Shown here: positions 10,545-23,700 of the stretch, one piece after another
How positions within the stretch are numbered: position 1 is the first letter of the stretch
How the letters are laid out: each line of letters opens with the position of its first letter
Source: Azolla caroliniana
Lineage: Eukaryota > Polypodiophyta
Reading direction: 5' to 3'
Assembly: GCA_043228905.1 (NCBI GenBank)
Contig: JBHGNT010000002.1
Coordinates: forward strand, 25,606,001 to 25,670,000
DNA length: 64,000 nt
The notes under the pieces: generated by a model
The model's input: only the letters and a program-made list of their open reading frames with translations
Database searches by the model: none
Told to the model about the DNA's origin: nothing
Program-made: the position numbers and the translations under genes

Positions 10545-13500
10545 ATGGGCAATTGTCTGGGCCGAAATCACGAAAACGACGACAACAATAATAGTGAGAA
10601 GAAGTCCACCAAAACTAATCCCATAGGCCTGTCTGCCCATCCAACAATCAACGACGACTCTTCTCTATATGAAGCAAAGAAAACGATTAACAATGATGAT
10701 GAAATCTCTAGGAATAACAAGGATGAAGACTCTAAGGATCATGAAATCCTGAAGAATGTGGATGATGGAATGTCAAAGACAAATCAGAAGAAGACGAAGG
10801 ATGAGGGTATCGTCTCGAAAAAGATTCAAGAATTTGCAGAAAAAGGAAACGATCATGATCATCATACATTGACCCCTAGCAAATTGACGAAGTTTGATCC
10901 GGGCACGGTCCTTCTGCGTGCAATGGAAGACGTCCGGGCAACCTACACTATGGGCAGAGAGCTAGGACGGGGGCAATTCGGAATCACATACCTTTGCACG
11001 CACAAGGTATGCTGCATTCGCTTATTCACTGTTTCGCTTTGGAAAAAGTTTGGGCAAAATTAGGTGCTATGCACTTGACTGAATCTTTTCACATACTTGA
11101 GAGCTATGATCTCCATACAAGGTCTTAGACCTTAAGGGGCTAATGTATGCTTGTTTGTTATTTTGTTTTGGAAAAGATTGGCTAGTTTGCTGTTTCGTTT
11201 TGAGAAAAGTTGACAAATTGATTTGCTATGGTTGAGTTGTACCCACGCAAGGTATTATAACTCGTATTTGCTATTTTTGGGAACAGTTTGGCAAATTCAT
11301 TGAGCTATGGTTCAGTAGGCTCTTGTTTAAATTTTAGTTGGCATTTCAGTCACTAAAAGTCAATCTACTATTTCCTAAAGTCTACTTTGAAAATGCCCCA
11401 AAAATCCCTCTTCCTATTTTAATTAATCACATTCATGGTCCTTGTAAATATATGTAGCTCATTGGAAACATTCGTTTTTCTTTGTCTTGTTTCTGGGACA
11501 CTGATATTTGCAAACAAAAGGCAATGCATCACATCACATTGAGCTTTGCACATTATGGCTTGTTGTCCTTTTTAACCCATCACATTGACAATGTGGGTTT
11601 CCATCCGTCAAAGGTAATCAAGAAATCACCTGTCAGTATTTTCTCTAGAAATTAGGTTCGTGCAAAAGAAGTTTGGCCAAAATAATTATGGAGTTGGGGG
11701 CAAGAATAGACAATTTGCTAAACATTTAGAAATATATTTCTGTAAATGCAAATTAATTTTCAAGTTTGAGAGTAGTGCATGATTATTAAGGCAAAGTGAA
11801 CATAAATAAGGGGAATTTAACAGTCAATTATGGTACCCAAATTAATCAGTTCTTGTTTAAGGAAAATGATATTAATTTGGATGTCACTTACTCTTTACAC
11901 ACACACACACACACAAGGTATCAGGTGAGCTTTTGGCTTGCAAATCAATCGCGAAAAGAAAGCTTTTGTCAAAAGAGGACATCGACGATGTACGGAGAGA
12001 GATACAAATAATGCATCATCTCACAGGACAACGTAACATTGTGGAATTGAAAGGAGCTTATGAGGATCGGAGCTCGGTTCATTTAGTTATGGAGCTTTGT
12101 GCTGGTGGAGAGCTTTTTGATAGGATCATTGCTAAAGGGAAGTATACCGAAAGGGCTGCTGCGGGTTTGTTTCGTACCATCATCGAGGTCATACAAACAT
12201 GCCATTCTCTTGGGGTTATGCATAGAGACATTAAGCCGGAGAATTTCCTGTTTCTTAACAAGGCCGAGGATTCTCCTCTCAAGACCACCGACTTTGGACT
12301 CTCCGTGTTTTTCAAACCAGGTAAAACAGTTGTAGGCATATATATATGCATGTGGAAGTGTAAGTGTAAGTGTATGTGTTTGTGCATTATGGATGCGTAT
12401 GCTTATGTGTATGTGCATTTTGTGTGTGTATGTTTATGTGTATGTGCATTGTCTATGCGTATGCTTATGTGTATGTGAATTGTATATGCGTATGCCCATG
12501 TGCATTGTATATGCGCATTTCCATGTGCATATGCATAGTCTTTTATGTTTGAGAGACTTTATGATACAATCCAACCTAGTAAATAACTATAGAAATCTAT
12601 TTATCCACTAACGGGCCTCAAGCTCCAGTATTCAGCAAATATGTTCTGTATTAATTGGCGAAGTTTTCTTTCCCTATATTTAAAGAACTTCAGTAGAAAA
12701 TAAGTGTTCTTCAAACAAGGTAACCGATGTTTATGCATTTACATTCATATGGCTTGAATTTCAGTATTCCAGAAGACGTTTCTGTCATTAATTTGCTAAG
12801 TTTCCCTTTCGTGCATGGGAGAAATGGAAATGATGAGATAATTCTGCATAAATTGATAGGATTTCAGTAGAGATTGGTAATGTATTTATGTCTGATTCAG
12901 TTCCATCTACAAACACTACCGAACTTGGAAATTCTACTGCCAGTTTTAGAGAATAGCCTTTTTTTTCTCTGGGCATTATGTAACTATTTTATCATCTGCA
13001 GCTTGACCTTTTTTTGTTGTTTCCATGTTGTGTAGCCTTTATGAGAATTTTATCCCATTTGAATACAGGGGAGATCTTCAAAGAAGTTGTTGGGAGTGCA
13101 TATTATGTTGCACCAGAGGTGCTTCAACGCTGCTATGGTCCTGAGGCTGATCTATGGAGTGCTGGAGTTTTGCTTTACATTCTGTTAAGTGGTGTTCCCC
13201 CTTTCTGGGCAGGTTGCAACTGTGAACACTGAACTCATGGTGATTTCTGGAATTGTTTGTTTTGAATTCTTAGTAGCTGGAAAGGCAAGGAATAAAATGC
13301 ATATACATATTGTCAAAGAAGTGATTTGATAGGAATTTTTAATAGCTTCATTTATGATCTGAATTATTAAAGGAATTGAGGATAGGAATTCTTAAGGAAT
13401 TGGTTTGACTGAGTGTTCCTAGTAAGCTTGATGATGTGAAACTCTTAGTAGTTCGAGGAATTATATGATATGAATGTTTGAGGAATTATATGATTGGAAA

Positions 13501-15843
13501 ACTTGGAAGTTTTTGGAATTATTGATTTGCCCTGCAAACTTGTTTTTGCTGATACTTTTCAGCTCTAATGGTGTACAGAGACAGAGGATGGTATATTTAA
13601 TGAAATTATGGAAGGCAACCTCGACTTCGTTAGTAATCCATGGCCATCTATCTCATCAGCAGCGAAAGACCTTGTCAGAAAGATGCTGAGGCAAGATGTG
13701 AAGGAGCGGTTAACTGCCCATCAAGTTCTTAGTAAGAGTTTACTATCCGTAGCTATAGCTTCCAAAATCTACTTTTAAACTTATCGACCTCTTACTTATG
13801 GATTCTTTAAATGATCTTTGCACTTAGATCATCCATGGATCCGAATAGATGGAGAGGCTCCAGATAAACCTCTTGATAGTGCTGTATTGTCAAGGTTGAA
13901 ACAATTTAGAGCAATGAATAAACTCAAGAAACTTGCTCTCAAGGTATGAACTGGCTCTATTCTGAATAGTTAACTGCACATTATGCTTATATAATTGATC
14001 CAAGATTTAAAAGCCCATGAAATGTATCTATTGAAATTTTTAGATGCTATTATATCCTAGTTTGGTACACACAGAATGGGAGAGAATTTATCTAAGCAGG
14101 AAATGTTTTCTTTTAAACTTTTCATCTAATAAAATGAGAAACATGATTGGTAAAAGCTCCTAAAAATTCCATAATATTGAGATGAAATGCTTGTTTTTGA
14201 GCAAATTCCTAAATTGTTTTAATTATGAAAACATGTGTATGAGGGGCAGTACCTTTTAATGAGTTTTGTAATGGGATGTGGGACTCACATAATTCATTTC
14301 TTTGAATATTTGGATGTTTAGGTTATAGCAGAGAATTTGTCAGAGGAGGAGATTGTTGGTTTGAAAGAGATGTTTAAGAGCATGGACACTGATAACAGTG
14401 GTACGATCACATTTGAGGAGTTGAAGGCAGGTCTAGCAAAGCAAGGAGCCAACCTTGCTGAATCGGAGGTTCGGCAGTTAATGGAGGCGGTTAGTGTCTC
14501 ATCTCTTCTTTTTTATTTGTAACATTGCTTGTTTATGTTTCTCATATTCCATTTGCTTAATAATGACTATCCTTGTCAAACATCTTTATAAGTAGGTGTC
14601 TGCATCAAATCTTAAGCAGCCCTCATGATGTTCATGTAACAAAATCAATATATTAGTTCCCTGATTAACAAACTATCGGTTTGTAGTTATATATATCCAC
14701 AAGGTTTCTAGATAAAATCGCAAACTGCAATGTAACACAGTCAATATAAACATTAAATGCCACAATTTCCAGTGCTTTACTTTTATGTTTTAAGTGGAAG
14801 CAAAGTAGTGTTAAAAGTGGTCCTTTCAATCAACTTTTTAGGGAATCACCACACTGACAATAAACCTTAAAAGCTTGAAGAATAGCATTGCATAGAATTT
14901 CATACCAGAGTAGAGTTTTTTTAACTTGATGTGAAATTTGTGCTGTATAAACTGAATATTACTGGAATCAATCAGGTTTACATTTCCTCAATTTGAAAGC
15001 ATAACAGAGATATTCATCAATTTTTTGCTAAAATATGGTGAATCATCTAAAAGATTGCATAGTCTGAATTTTAATGGCAAAAACTAATTTTTACTATATA
15101 TTGAGTTTTCAGGCTGATGTAGATGGGAACGGATCAATTGATTATACAGAATTCATCACAGCCACAATGCATATGAACAAGATGGAGAAAGAAGATCATT
15201 TGTTTGCTGCTTTTGAATATTTTGACAAGGACCATAGTGGGTAAGGTTTTCTTATCTACACCAAAATACCTTCCCCAGATTGTCAGATATGACCCTTCAA
15301 CTTTCAAACCTGGTTTTCTTATTTACACTGAAACTACCCCCAATATTTTGTATATTACCCATAGCAACTCTCAAAATATTATACAGAGGAGCATTCAACT
15401 AAAATCTTAAAACCTAGGGGGTATTTTTTGTGCATTTCCCCCCTTTATTTTACCACAATTTCCTGTATTGTTTTCATGTTTTTTTCAAAACAGAGATGCA
15501 AACATATAAAATATCTTTTTTTCAAATTGTTTTTTATCTACTTTAGATACATCACAGTCGATGAATTAGAAGATGCTCTGACAAAGCATAACATGGGGGA
15601 TGAGGCAACTATCCGAGATATCATTGCCGAAGTCGATACAGATAGAGTGAGTTATATTTACGAAACAAACTCTCGATTCGGGATGATTCATTACAGTTTC
15701 TTTTGTTATTATTTAAGGATGCTAAATCTCTTCAATGCTTTTCGTAGGATGGACGAATAAATTATGATGAGTTTGCAGCGATGATGAGGAAAGGGACACC
15801 AGGAGCTAATCGGAAAAGGGATACACCGACATGGAATTGTTAA
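10545..15843 (+). CDS. CPK: Calcium-dependent protein kinase (CDPK), 9 exons, 589 aa
   Basis: Exons: 10545-11006, 11918-12320, 13069-13212, 13579-13731, 13828-13943, 14322-14489, 15113-15240, 15547-15646, 15748-15843 (TAA). The protein starts MGNCLGR, a myristoylation Gly2 with an adjacent Cys for palmitoylation, so membrane attachment is expected. An Asp/Asn/Lys-rich variable domain runs to about residue 130. The Ser/Thr kinase domain has G-loop GRGQFG (141-146), Lys163 in [13 protein letters not shown] with Asp258, DFG with Asp279, and VAPEVL. The junction autoinhibitory region ([19 protein letters not shown]) precedes four intact EF-hand loops at 448-459, 484-495, 520-531 and 555-566. All catalytic and calcium-binding residues are present, so it should be an active calcium sensor kinase. 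Later exon junctions, such as the one inside EF-hand 4, match the usual CDPK gene layout. The intron after residue 154 is flanked by a 10-nt direct repeat. Confidence 0.97.
11001..11311 (+). repeat. CPK: Repeats of the exon 1 donor region inside CDPK intron 1
   Basis: The junction gcacgcacaaggtatgctg (10997 onward) is echoed at 11114-11127 (catacaaggtctta) and 11242-11256 (cccacgcaaggtatt). Each copy is followed by a TTTTGGRAAARRTTGGCAAA-like stretch and a GCTATG. Confidence 0.65.
12330..12545. repeat. TG-rich minisatellite in CDPK intron 2
   Basis: Imperfect units of about 35-40 bp built from gtgcattg, atgcgtatgc and ttatgtgtatgt. The open frames read through it are low complexity. Confidence 0.8.
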
Positions 15844-16552
15844 TCAGCCCCGCTCTTGTTAATGGTTCCATGTTTATTTGTCCTCATGTTTTTTGTAGTA
15901 TTCATGTAATTCCTTTAGTGTACTACCACGAACATTCAAGATTGATGAGTTGTAAAAAATTGTGGGGATGGTCTGATGCCCATCATTATAGAGTTTAGTT
16001 AGGTTTTAGATCATTCAAAACTTTTCCTTCGAATAAGGAATGTAGTAAAGTTGTATAAGGCTCATATCGTAGAGCATGTATAGTATGGCCTAGGAAGCCA
16101 TTGTATAGTGCCTACTGCTTTAACAATGAATAATAGATCAACTTTATTTCTCAAAGGTAGAGGAAAATGGCATCCCATCGCAAGCAATGAGTAATTTTGA
16201 AGTCCCATCAATGTCCCCAAAATTCCTAAAGAATAAATGAACTTTTGCTATAGATGGTACTTTGTTATCGATAACAGGTTATAGTTTGCTTGGAATGAGA
16301 AATTGATGCAAGTAATTGTGGAGAGGAGTTCATGTGTGCTACAAAATGTATGACTAGTGTAAGAGATGTTGTTGGCATACAATGTAGTTGAACCATAGAT
16401 TCTTGTCTTGTATTACGAGGTGAGATATTTGTAAGGCTTACATTTTACATTAACGAGTGTTGAGGTTGAGGAAATTTAAATTGCTAATTATCACGTACTT
16501 ACTAATGAAGCAAAGATTACTACAGGGTAAAAAAAGAGACATATCGAATTTA
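15844..16552. other. CDPK 3' flank
   Basis: No coding signal. The AATAAT-containing stretch aacaatgaataatagatca near 16121-16140 is a plausible plant polyadenylation region for the CDPK transcript, but this is not provable here. Confidence 0.35.
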
Positions 16553-16650
16553 TGGCTTGGAAGAGACAATTGAAAATGTGATTGTTTTTAAGGTCAAAAG
16601 TGGGAAGTTATTGCTTGGAAGAGACAATTCAAAATGTGATTGTTTAAGGT
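16553..16650. repeat. Short tandem duplication, unit about 60 bp
   Basis: The segment ggcttggaagagacaattga with its continuation aatgtgattgttt occurs at about 16554 and again at about 16614, with a few differences. Confidence 0.8.
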
Positions 16651-16905
16651 GCAAGCCCATTTTTGGATCAAACGAACTTTTGTTTCATGCCAAGAAAGTG
16701 TCCTTTCCCCCATCATCCAAGAATTCTCCTATTTAATCTCTTTTTTATGGGGTGCGTAGTCGAGGGAGTAGATAATAGGTTTATTCCTTTTTAGGCACAT
16801 TCCTTCTTGGATGCTCCATTCTCATGTTTGGTTTGTACCCTAATGAAAATATATATTCTTTATGATGAAAGATTTTAAGGGAATATTGTAGGTTGGGCCT
16901 TGTTT

Positions 16906-17112
16906 GGGGCGGAATGAACCTTTTTTCTTTTTTTCTTTTTGATAAAATATTCACCTTGGTATTAATGAAAAGATGCCCAAAGGCTACAAAGAACTCATAC
17001 AGAAAAACATAATCATCATACCCTCATCAACCAACATGTCGAATAGCAAAAGCCCTCACGCATCTACTTGAGCATGAAATCGGGGTCCTTCCAAGACAGG
17101 GGGCGGAATGAA
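16906..17112 (-). mobile_element. Short retroposon (truncated LINE tail or SINE) with 13-bp target duplication
   Basis: The 13-mer ggggcggaatgaa is at 16906-16918 and 17100-17112. The 181-bp insert between them reads on the minus strand towards an A-rich tail (complement of 16919-16945), preceded by ctttgtagcctttgggcatc and a gtgaatattttatc stretch. This is the usual look of the 3' end of a plant L1-type element. Target duplication plus A tail fits target-primed reverse transcription. Confidence 0.8.
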
Positions 17113-18549
17113 GCTTATTTCACTTATAGAGAAATAAATAAATAAATAAAAGTTGCATAGAAAAGAGAGGGATTGAGTCAGCAATGGATAAGTTTAAAGG
17201 ATCAAATAAAAGTCTTGTGCAAAAGACGAGAAGGATCAAATCAAGAATGTGTTATAAAACAAAGAAAAGGCCTAGATTGCACCAAAGAGCTTCATATTTT
17301 CCTACAACTACATTACCTTTCAGCTAGAGTTTTTCTTTTACATGTACTTGAAATGGGTTGGTAATGGCCCTTTTTACACAAGAACTTGAATGGCTTCAAC
17401 ATTAATTGAGGAGGGCCTTGAAATCATGCGGAAATAGCTTGTCTTAGCTGGATAATGTCATTAAGTTTTTGTATTAAAAAATGAAGTTATTTTGTATGCG
17501 TAGAATCTTGCTTCCATTCCATGGATTTAATCAACTCAATGGAACACTCACAGATTGGAAAATTATCCCACACCCACAAGACACCCAACACAACAACAAA
17601 CCTAATTACTTAAGAAATAGTGGCCTAGGTAGGTAACCTCACATCAACATTTCCAACGAGGAAAAGCATGTATGGACTACATAGTTCTCAAATAAATGGC
17701 AATGATGGGTAATGAACTAAAAGTGATCACCACACCAATTAATATATTGGTTTCCAACTAATTCCTAAGCAACTCGATTGATTATTTGGTTCAAGTTATT
17801 ATACAAAGTAAATTGAGCAATAGTTGATAGGCAATGTAATGTAAATGTATATAGCTGCCTCATCCTAATGCAATATAATGATAGGGTTATGACAAACTTA
17901 TGGTGATTATGACAAAGTGCTTGCAAACCTTAATGGATCATTAGCACAAGGATGTTGTATTGCGTTAAATGAATGATTGTTGGAACTCCATCATCATGAT
18001 GCAATGTAATAAATAGGTTGATCATCTTGAATGACTAGAAAACTTTTGCTTATTGTGGTAAGTGACCAACTCATATATAAAGTATTGTGGAACTCCATAA
18101 AGCAAGGACTCTCCCTAAAGTAGTACAAGTTTTTCTTATCTACTTCCGTATTAGTCAATGTTAAATATTAATATTTAGACTAGATTTTGTTTTTGTAAGG
18201 CATAAAATTTTAATGTGTGACGTTCATATTTTGGTATATCTACCAGTATTAAGGCTTAGAGTTGATATAACCATTATACACTAGGTTGGGAGTATTATTC
18301 GAGTGAATACCTCATTACTCTTTTATGAGGTCCATGAAGCAACATGTATATCCCCCCCTTACTTTCTTTGAGAAATCGAGTGGCAACAAAGTAGGACCAT
18401 GATCAAGGTCATGAAATTGGTGTTTGATGGTAAAGTTTGCGAGGCCTTTCATACAAGCATAGAAACCTAGGATTGTATCTATGGGATTGAGGAAGGAAGC
18501 CATGATTGGCATGATAGCAGTGATAAAGCCGTATATATATGTACACTAT
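17113..18549. other. Intergenic region, no gene seen
   Basis: AT-rich DNA with only short open frames and no domain that I recognise. Confidence 0.5.
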
Positions 18550-18915
18550 GTACATTTTGGTCATGTAACAGAAGGCAATCTATGATTTATCATTGGAAGC
18601 CAGGCTATACGAATGCACTATTCATGATGTTAGTGATGGCGACACTACTCTACATATGGCTATATATATGATGTACATTTTGGTCATGTAATAGAAGACA
18701 ATCTATGATTTATCATCGGAAGCCAGGCTATACGAATGCACTATTCGTGATGTTAGTGATGGCGACACTACTCTACATATGTACAAGTATTGAGTACAAA
18801 CTACCACGAGAATACTACGGTACAAACCACCATGAGATAAATTACACACGACATGTACTGAGTACAAACTACCAGGAGGAGAATACTACGGTACAAACTA
18901 CCATGAGATAAATTA
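18550..18915. repeat. Two adjacent tandem duplications (units about 123 bp and 68 bp)
   Basis: The unit beginning gtacattttggtcatgtaa is at 18550 and 18673 and is nearly identical over at least 105 bp. It is followed directly by a second duplication with marker tgagtacaaactacca at about 18791 and 18859. Confidence 0.9.
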
Positions 18916-19001
18916 TGGTCATGCCCCAACATTTAGGTTATTTACACAAATAGCTCCCCGCCCATGTTTGCAATAATTCCCAGCTATAGCCCTATGCGAC
19001 T

Positions 19002-19041
19002 CATTCATCGCCATCGCCATCGCCATCGCCATCGCCATCGG
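19002..19041. repeat. CATCGC hexanucleotide repeat
   Basis: Six units of catcgc, followed by gagttcatcaggtatttc. It could be a leader or exon end, but nothing else supports a gene here. Confidence 0.85.
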
Positions 19042-20794
19042 AGTTCATCAGGTATTTCTAGTGTTTTTCTTCTCTAACCTGTGTAGTTTTCTAGGAGTTT
19101 TGCTCTTATTGTTATTATTTTTAGTAGTAGTATTCTTCTTTAGTAAACCTGCGCTTTGAATGAAGGGATTCAAATGCATTAAGGGCCTTGATTAATTGAA
19201 AAGAAGTAACATGCACCTATTTTGTAATCTGTAACGTTTACCTACTTTCTCACAACATCTACAGAAAACATTTCTCCCTCATATATTTTTCCCCATATTG
19301 CTTAAAATTCATGTTTTTATCCATAAGCTTCCCCGAAATGGCTATTTCACCGATTAACTTTTATTTTTCAATGATTTTCGAAACGTTGCGGTAGGTTTTT
19401 TATCCCTAATTTGTGAAACTTTCTGGTGTTCCATTATATCCATATTGTTTTCAAAGATTCTCAAAAATTTGCTGCATTAATCAAATGCCAGGCTTTAACT
19501 TTTACCAAACTTTACAACATTTGATTTTGAAATCTTCTCCAGAAATTTCAATATTTTTGTATTCACCAAAAAACTAAAATTTCTGAACTTAGTCCAAAGT
19601 TGTTTCAAAAGGCCTATACGTTGGTTACGTCTTTTATATACATTCAATCATGTTTATGTCTATGATACTTTGGGAGGAGAAAGAGAGTAGAAGAAATCAA
19701 ACATATAGAAGGTGTGAAAAATATACACTGCTGTTATTAGTTAGGAAGGCAATCTATTGGTTTTTGCATTGCTGTTAGAGACCTATGAATAATAAGCTAC
19801 TTCAGTTAGCAATCATCCACTCTGATGTGTGTGAAATCATTGTCTTTATATAAGGTCATATATGAAGCGTATAGTTTATTGAGAAAAACATTTTATAGCT
19901 TATACGCTAATTAATTTCACATCACCAAAGTCCAACCCTCATTTGTTGCATTCTGATTTTCTCACAGTACGAGAGTTCAAATGTAATTGTTAGTGTCATA
20001 TATGATTTGGCTTGATGTGTAGCGTGTATTTCAGTTGTCAACATATATGTTGAGGGGATCTATGCACAAAATCAAATATGAATTTATTGTTAAACGTGTA
20101 TATATTTTTAATAGCAATGCACAATAAATAATTTGTTGAAAAGTCTTCAGTAATTGCTGGGTTTTCAGATTTGACTTAATGACGAGTGTGCTTTCATATG
20201 TATCAATGGCCTTTTACCTGTTTCCATACACTATACAAGGCGTTGTCCCTAGAACTCGCTATTGTTGGCATCAAATAAAACCATTATTTCATGGTAAGAT
20301 TTCTTTTTCTTTGTCATGACATTGCCTCTTGTTTCCATGTTCTATCCCTTCATTACATAAATTATTCTAATTCCTTAATTATAAAAAATGATAAACATCT
20401 TAGCCTACTGTTTTATATTAAACATCTGTCTGTATATTGTTTTATTACATTATTTATTACCTACATGTTACATGTCTACTCTGTCTGCCCTCTCGGCCCC
20501 TTGTGTATGCAATAAGGATTGCTGCTTATTAGAGACATTGAATGAAACATCTCCATGGTGACCCACCTTCAGCATTATCTAGTTGGTGGTATTAGTTAAC
20601 GTTTGGAATCAATATCCTGGCTATTTATAATGAAGGCTTCAGAATTACCAGAATAAATTCACAATAAATAAGACCCTAATCTAGTAAATTGACTATTCGT
20701 ACATGCAAGCCATCTAATAGCCAATTTTTCATTTTTTTTAGGGGAACCCACCAAATTTTAGTTTTGGAGCTCCTGCAAGTTGCAAGGTGAATTG
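19042..20794. other. Intergenic region downstream of the DDR4-like gene
   Basis: AT-rich, no open frame above about 75 codons, no recognised element. Confidence 0.5.
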
Positions 20795-23700
20795 TCAGTA
20801 TGATTCTGATTGTTTTTGCCCGAAAAGGGTGGCATTTGTTTCTCGTGGCTTGTCACCAACAGAGTTAACTTCTTGACCACCTCCAACAGTGTTCAGATCC
20901 AAGTATCTATGCAACTTTCTTATTTCCACACATGGCCCATGTTTCAACTCATCTATTGTTTGTTCAGTGACCTTTTTATCATCTGTATGCCATGTGATTT
21001 TTGAATCCCCATCTCTTGATACCACATTATTTTGGTCATCAAGGCAGCTTACAGTGCATTCCAGCTGTTTTACATCAACAATACTCTCGATGGCAATGTT
21101 TTTTACCTCACAGACTTCATTCATATTAAGTTGTTTTATCTCCTGAACATCATTGATAGTAATCTCTTTAATATCGTGGACATCAACAATGACCTCAAGC
21201 TGTTTTTCATCACGGTCATCAACAAGGACTTCTTTACAGTTATCCACCTGTTCATCGCTATCAGCTTTATCTGGGACATCTGAATCTTCAATTTCCTCAT
21301 TATATTCCATGTCACTCTTGTCACATTTCATATACTTACCATGCGTTTTAGTAGATGGTCTCTTCTGGCTTCGGTGAAGAGCCCCTTTCTCAACATTTTC
21401 TTGCATTTCCTTGTTTTGGCCTCTTTTTCTATGCCCCTGCTCATCATCATCATAATGGTTTTCCCAACCATATACCCCTTCATCAGTAGATTCCGGCTCA
21501 TCTTCATCATCATCATGACCATCTTCTTCTTCCTCTTCCATACCCCTGTATTCATCATTATCATCTGAACTCTCAAGCTTTTTTCTCTTTCTTCTATCAT
21601 AATTTGCAGCATATATCGCCTCCCCTTCAATAGCATCTTCACTGGAGTATCCAGACTCTCCCCCTGATACGACATTGACAAAATCATCCTCAGCATATCT
21701 TTGCAGCTTGCTGCGTCGTCTTGCCCTGTTGTACAAAGTTTTACAACAAGCATAAGAGAATGCACTTTCACAATATGAGTGGATTTTGTTTTCCATCGAC
21801 ATGGATATGAAACTAGCTAAGCAAATTAAACCATATAAAGTCAATGTTTCACAAAGAGAAAATGTTTGAATCTACATGATTATGAAAAGATGAAACAAAA
21901 ATTAAGCAAACATATTTAAAGACCTGACATATAGTCCACCAGAGAGGCTAGAGTCAGATTCAGAGGAATGAGAGGAGGTAACTTTAGTCGGTTTAAGTCG
22001 CCTTTTTGTTCTACTTGGGTTAGTTTTCTTAGCCATATGTCGATCTTCTGGTTGATGTCGATTTACTTTCTCATCAGATGTTTGTTTAGTGGAACCATTT
22101 GACGACTTATTGCGGCCTATAAGCATCTCTGGAGATGTGTGCTGCCGCCTGTAAATACTCTATTTTAGCTCAAAATTCATGTTCAACAAGGTAGGAATAT
22201 TGTTGATAAAGGAAACATACTTGGTTATCTTGATTGCGTCACTGATTGATTTGTCATAATCATCTGAAAATGTTTTACTGTTATCAATAAAGAAAAATAG
22301 AAGGAAACTAAAAGAAAAGAGAAAGAAAGAAATTTAGTTTAACATCTATTAAAGGAGAAAATTAGCCTATGAGAGAAGACAAATGTATGGTGTATGTCCA
22401 TACACTATGGATAAAGAGTAGCAGTACAACAATGACAGCATTGTGTTGGAGGGTGGCAGCTCCAGACCTACACTCTCTTTCATCTTTATTATCTCTCTTC
22501 TACATTCTCTCTTCGTAGATTCTTCTCTCTCTAGAATCTGCAACGCTTTAAATGCCTTCTCTCTCTTCCACTTTTTCCAAGATATTCCCTCGTATTCCTA
22601 GTTTATTGTACCTGTTTGGTAGAACAAGAGTCACTTAACTACCAAACAACCATTTCACCCACGTTCACCAAATTTTGTATAAGTAGGCTATAGCAGCCTC
22701 TTTTGAAAAGACTTTATTTTTGCTGCTACTTGTCTCTACTCTTTGCAACCGTTTTTGCAACTGCTGTCGAACAGGCTTCTCACAACTTGGCTGTGTCTAT
22801 TTTTCTGTTCTAACAACTGTTCCGCTGCTGCTATTAACAGCTTTTCTCACACATTGGAAGGTGAGACACTTATAGGATCAAACTGGTAAATGAGTTAGAA
22901 ATCATTGCATGGTAGAAGAGGAGAGAAAAAGATGGAAATTCAATAAATGATGGAAATATCCACATAGATATTTAAACAAGAAAAATAGGAAAAAGGGTAT
23001 TCAAAAATGAGAATAAGCAGAAAAAGACAAAGGGACTCACAGAGAAGTAGCTATATATAATGGCCCTACCCACAGCACAGCTGAATATGGAGCTAACAGA
23101 AAAACAATGCCAAAACAATAAAGAATCCCTTACCAAAAGTATATGTAACAGGTTTCCGTTGGCGCTTCGATCGACCATTAGTCATATCTTCAGTGTTGAG
23201 AGAGCTGTCCAGAAGCACTGCTTGTCGTTGTTGCTTCTTCAGAGCACGTTCTCTTCTCTGTTGTCATGAAGTAATATACTGAGTTGCATGCATGAATTTT
23301 TGTAGTAATATTGTAACTGTGAAACAACCTAATAGGTTTTGAATGGTAATATATTTGTGAGTGATTCTGAATTAAATTCTACATTCATAAAACCTAAAGA
23401 GAAACTTAATTCTAGTGTCTCAGCTCTCATCTTATCCAGTTATACTAATAACAACCAGGAAAAACAATGCTCACCATGGGCATCGCAAGCTGCTTGTTAG
23501 TTTATTGTTTTGAGAAACTCTACAATTGTTTACTTTGAAATTATATAACTGAACTGGCAAGAAGAAGAAAAAAAAAACCTGCTGCAGATCTTTTAAGTCA
23601 GGAATGATAGTGTTGTTTATTCTTTTGCCGATGGTAACCTCCATTCTGTTCCAGCTTAAAGACAGTTTATCCTGAATTTTGAGATAAATGAACATCATCT

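Noticed and set aside
20810-21568. Plus-strand open frames of up to 85 codons opposite the last DDR4 exon
   Set aside because: They are antisense shadows of the long acidic exon on the minus strand.
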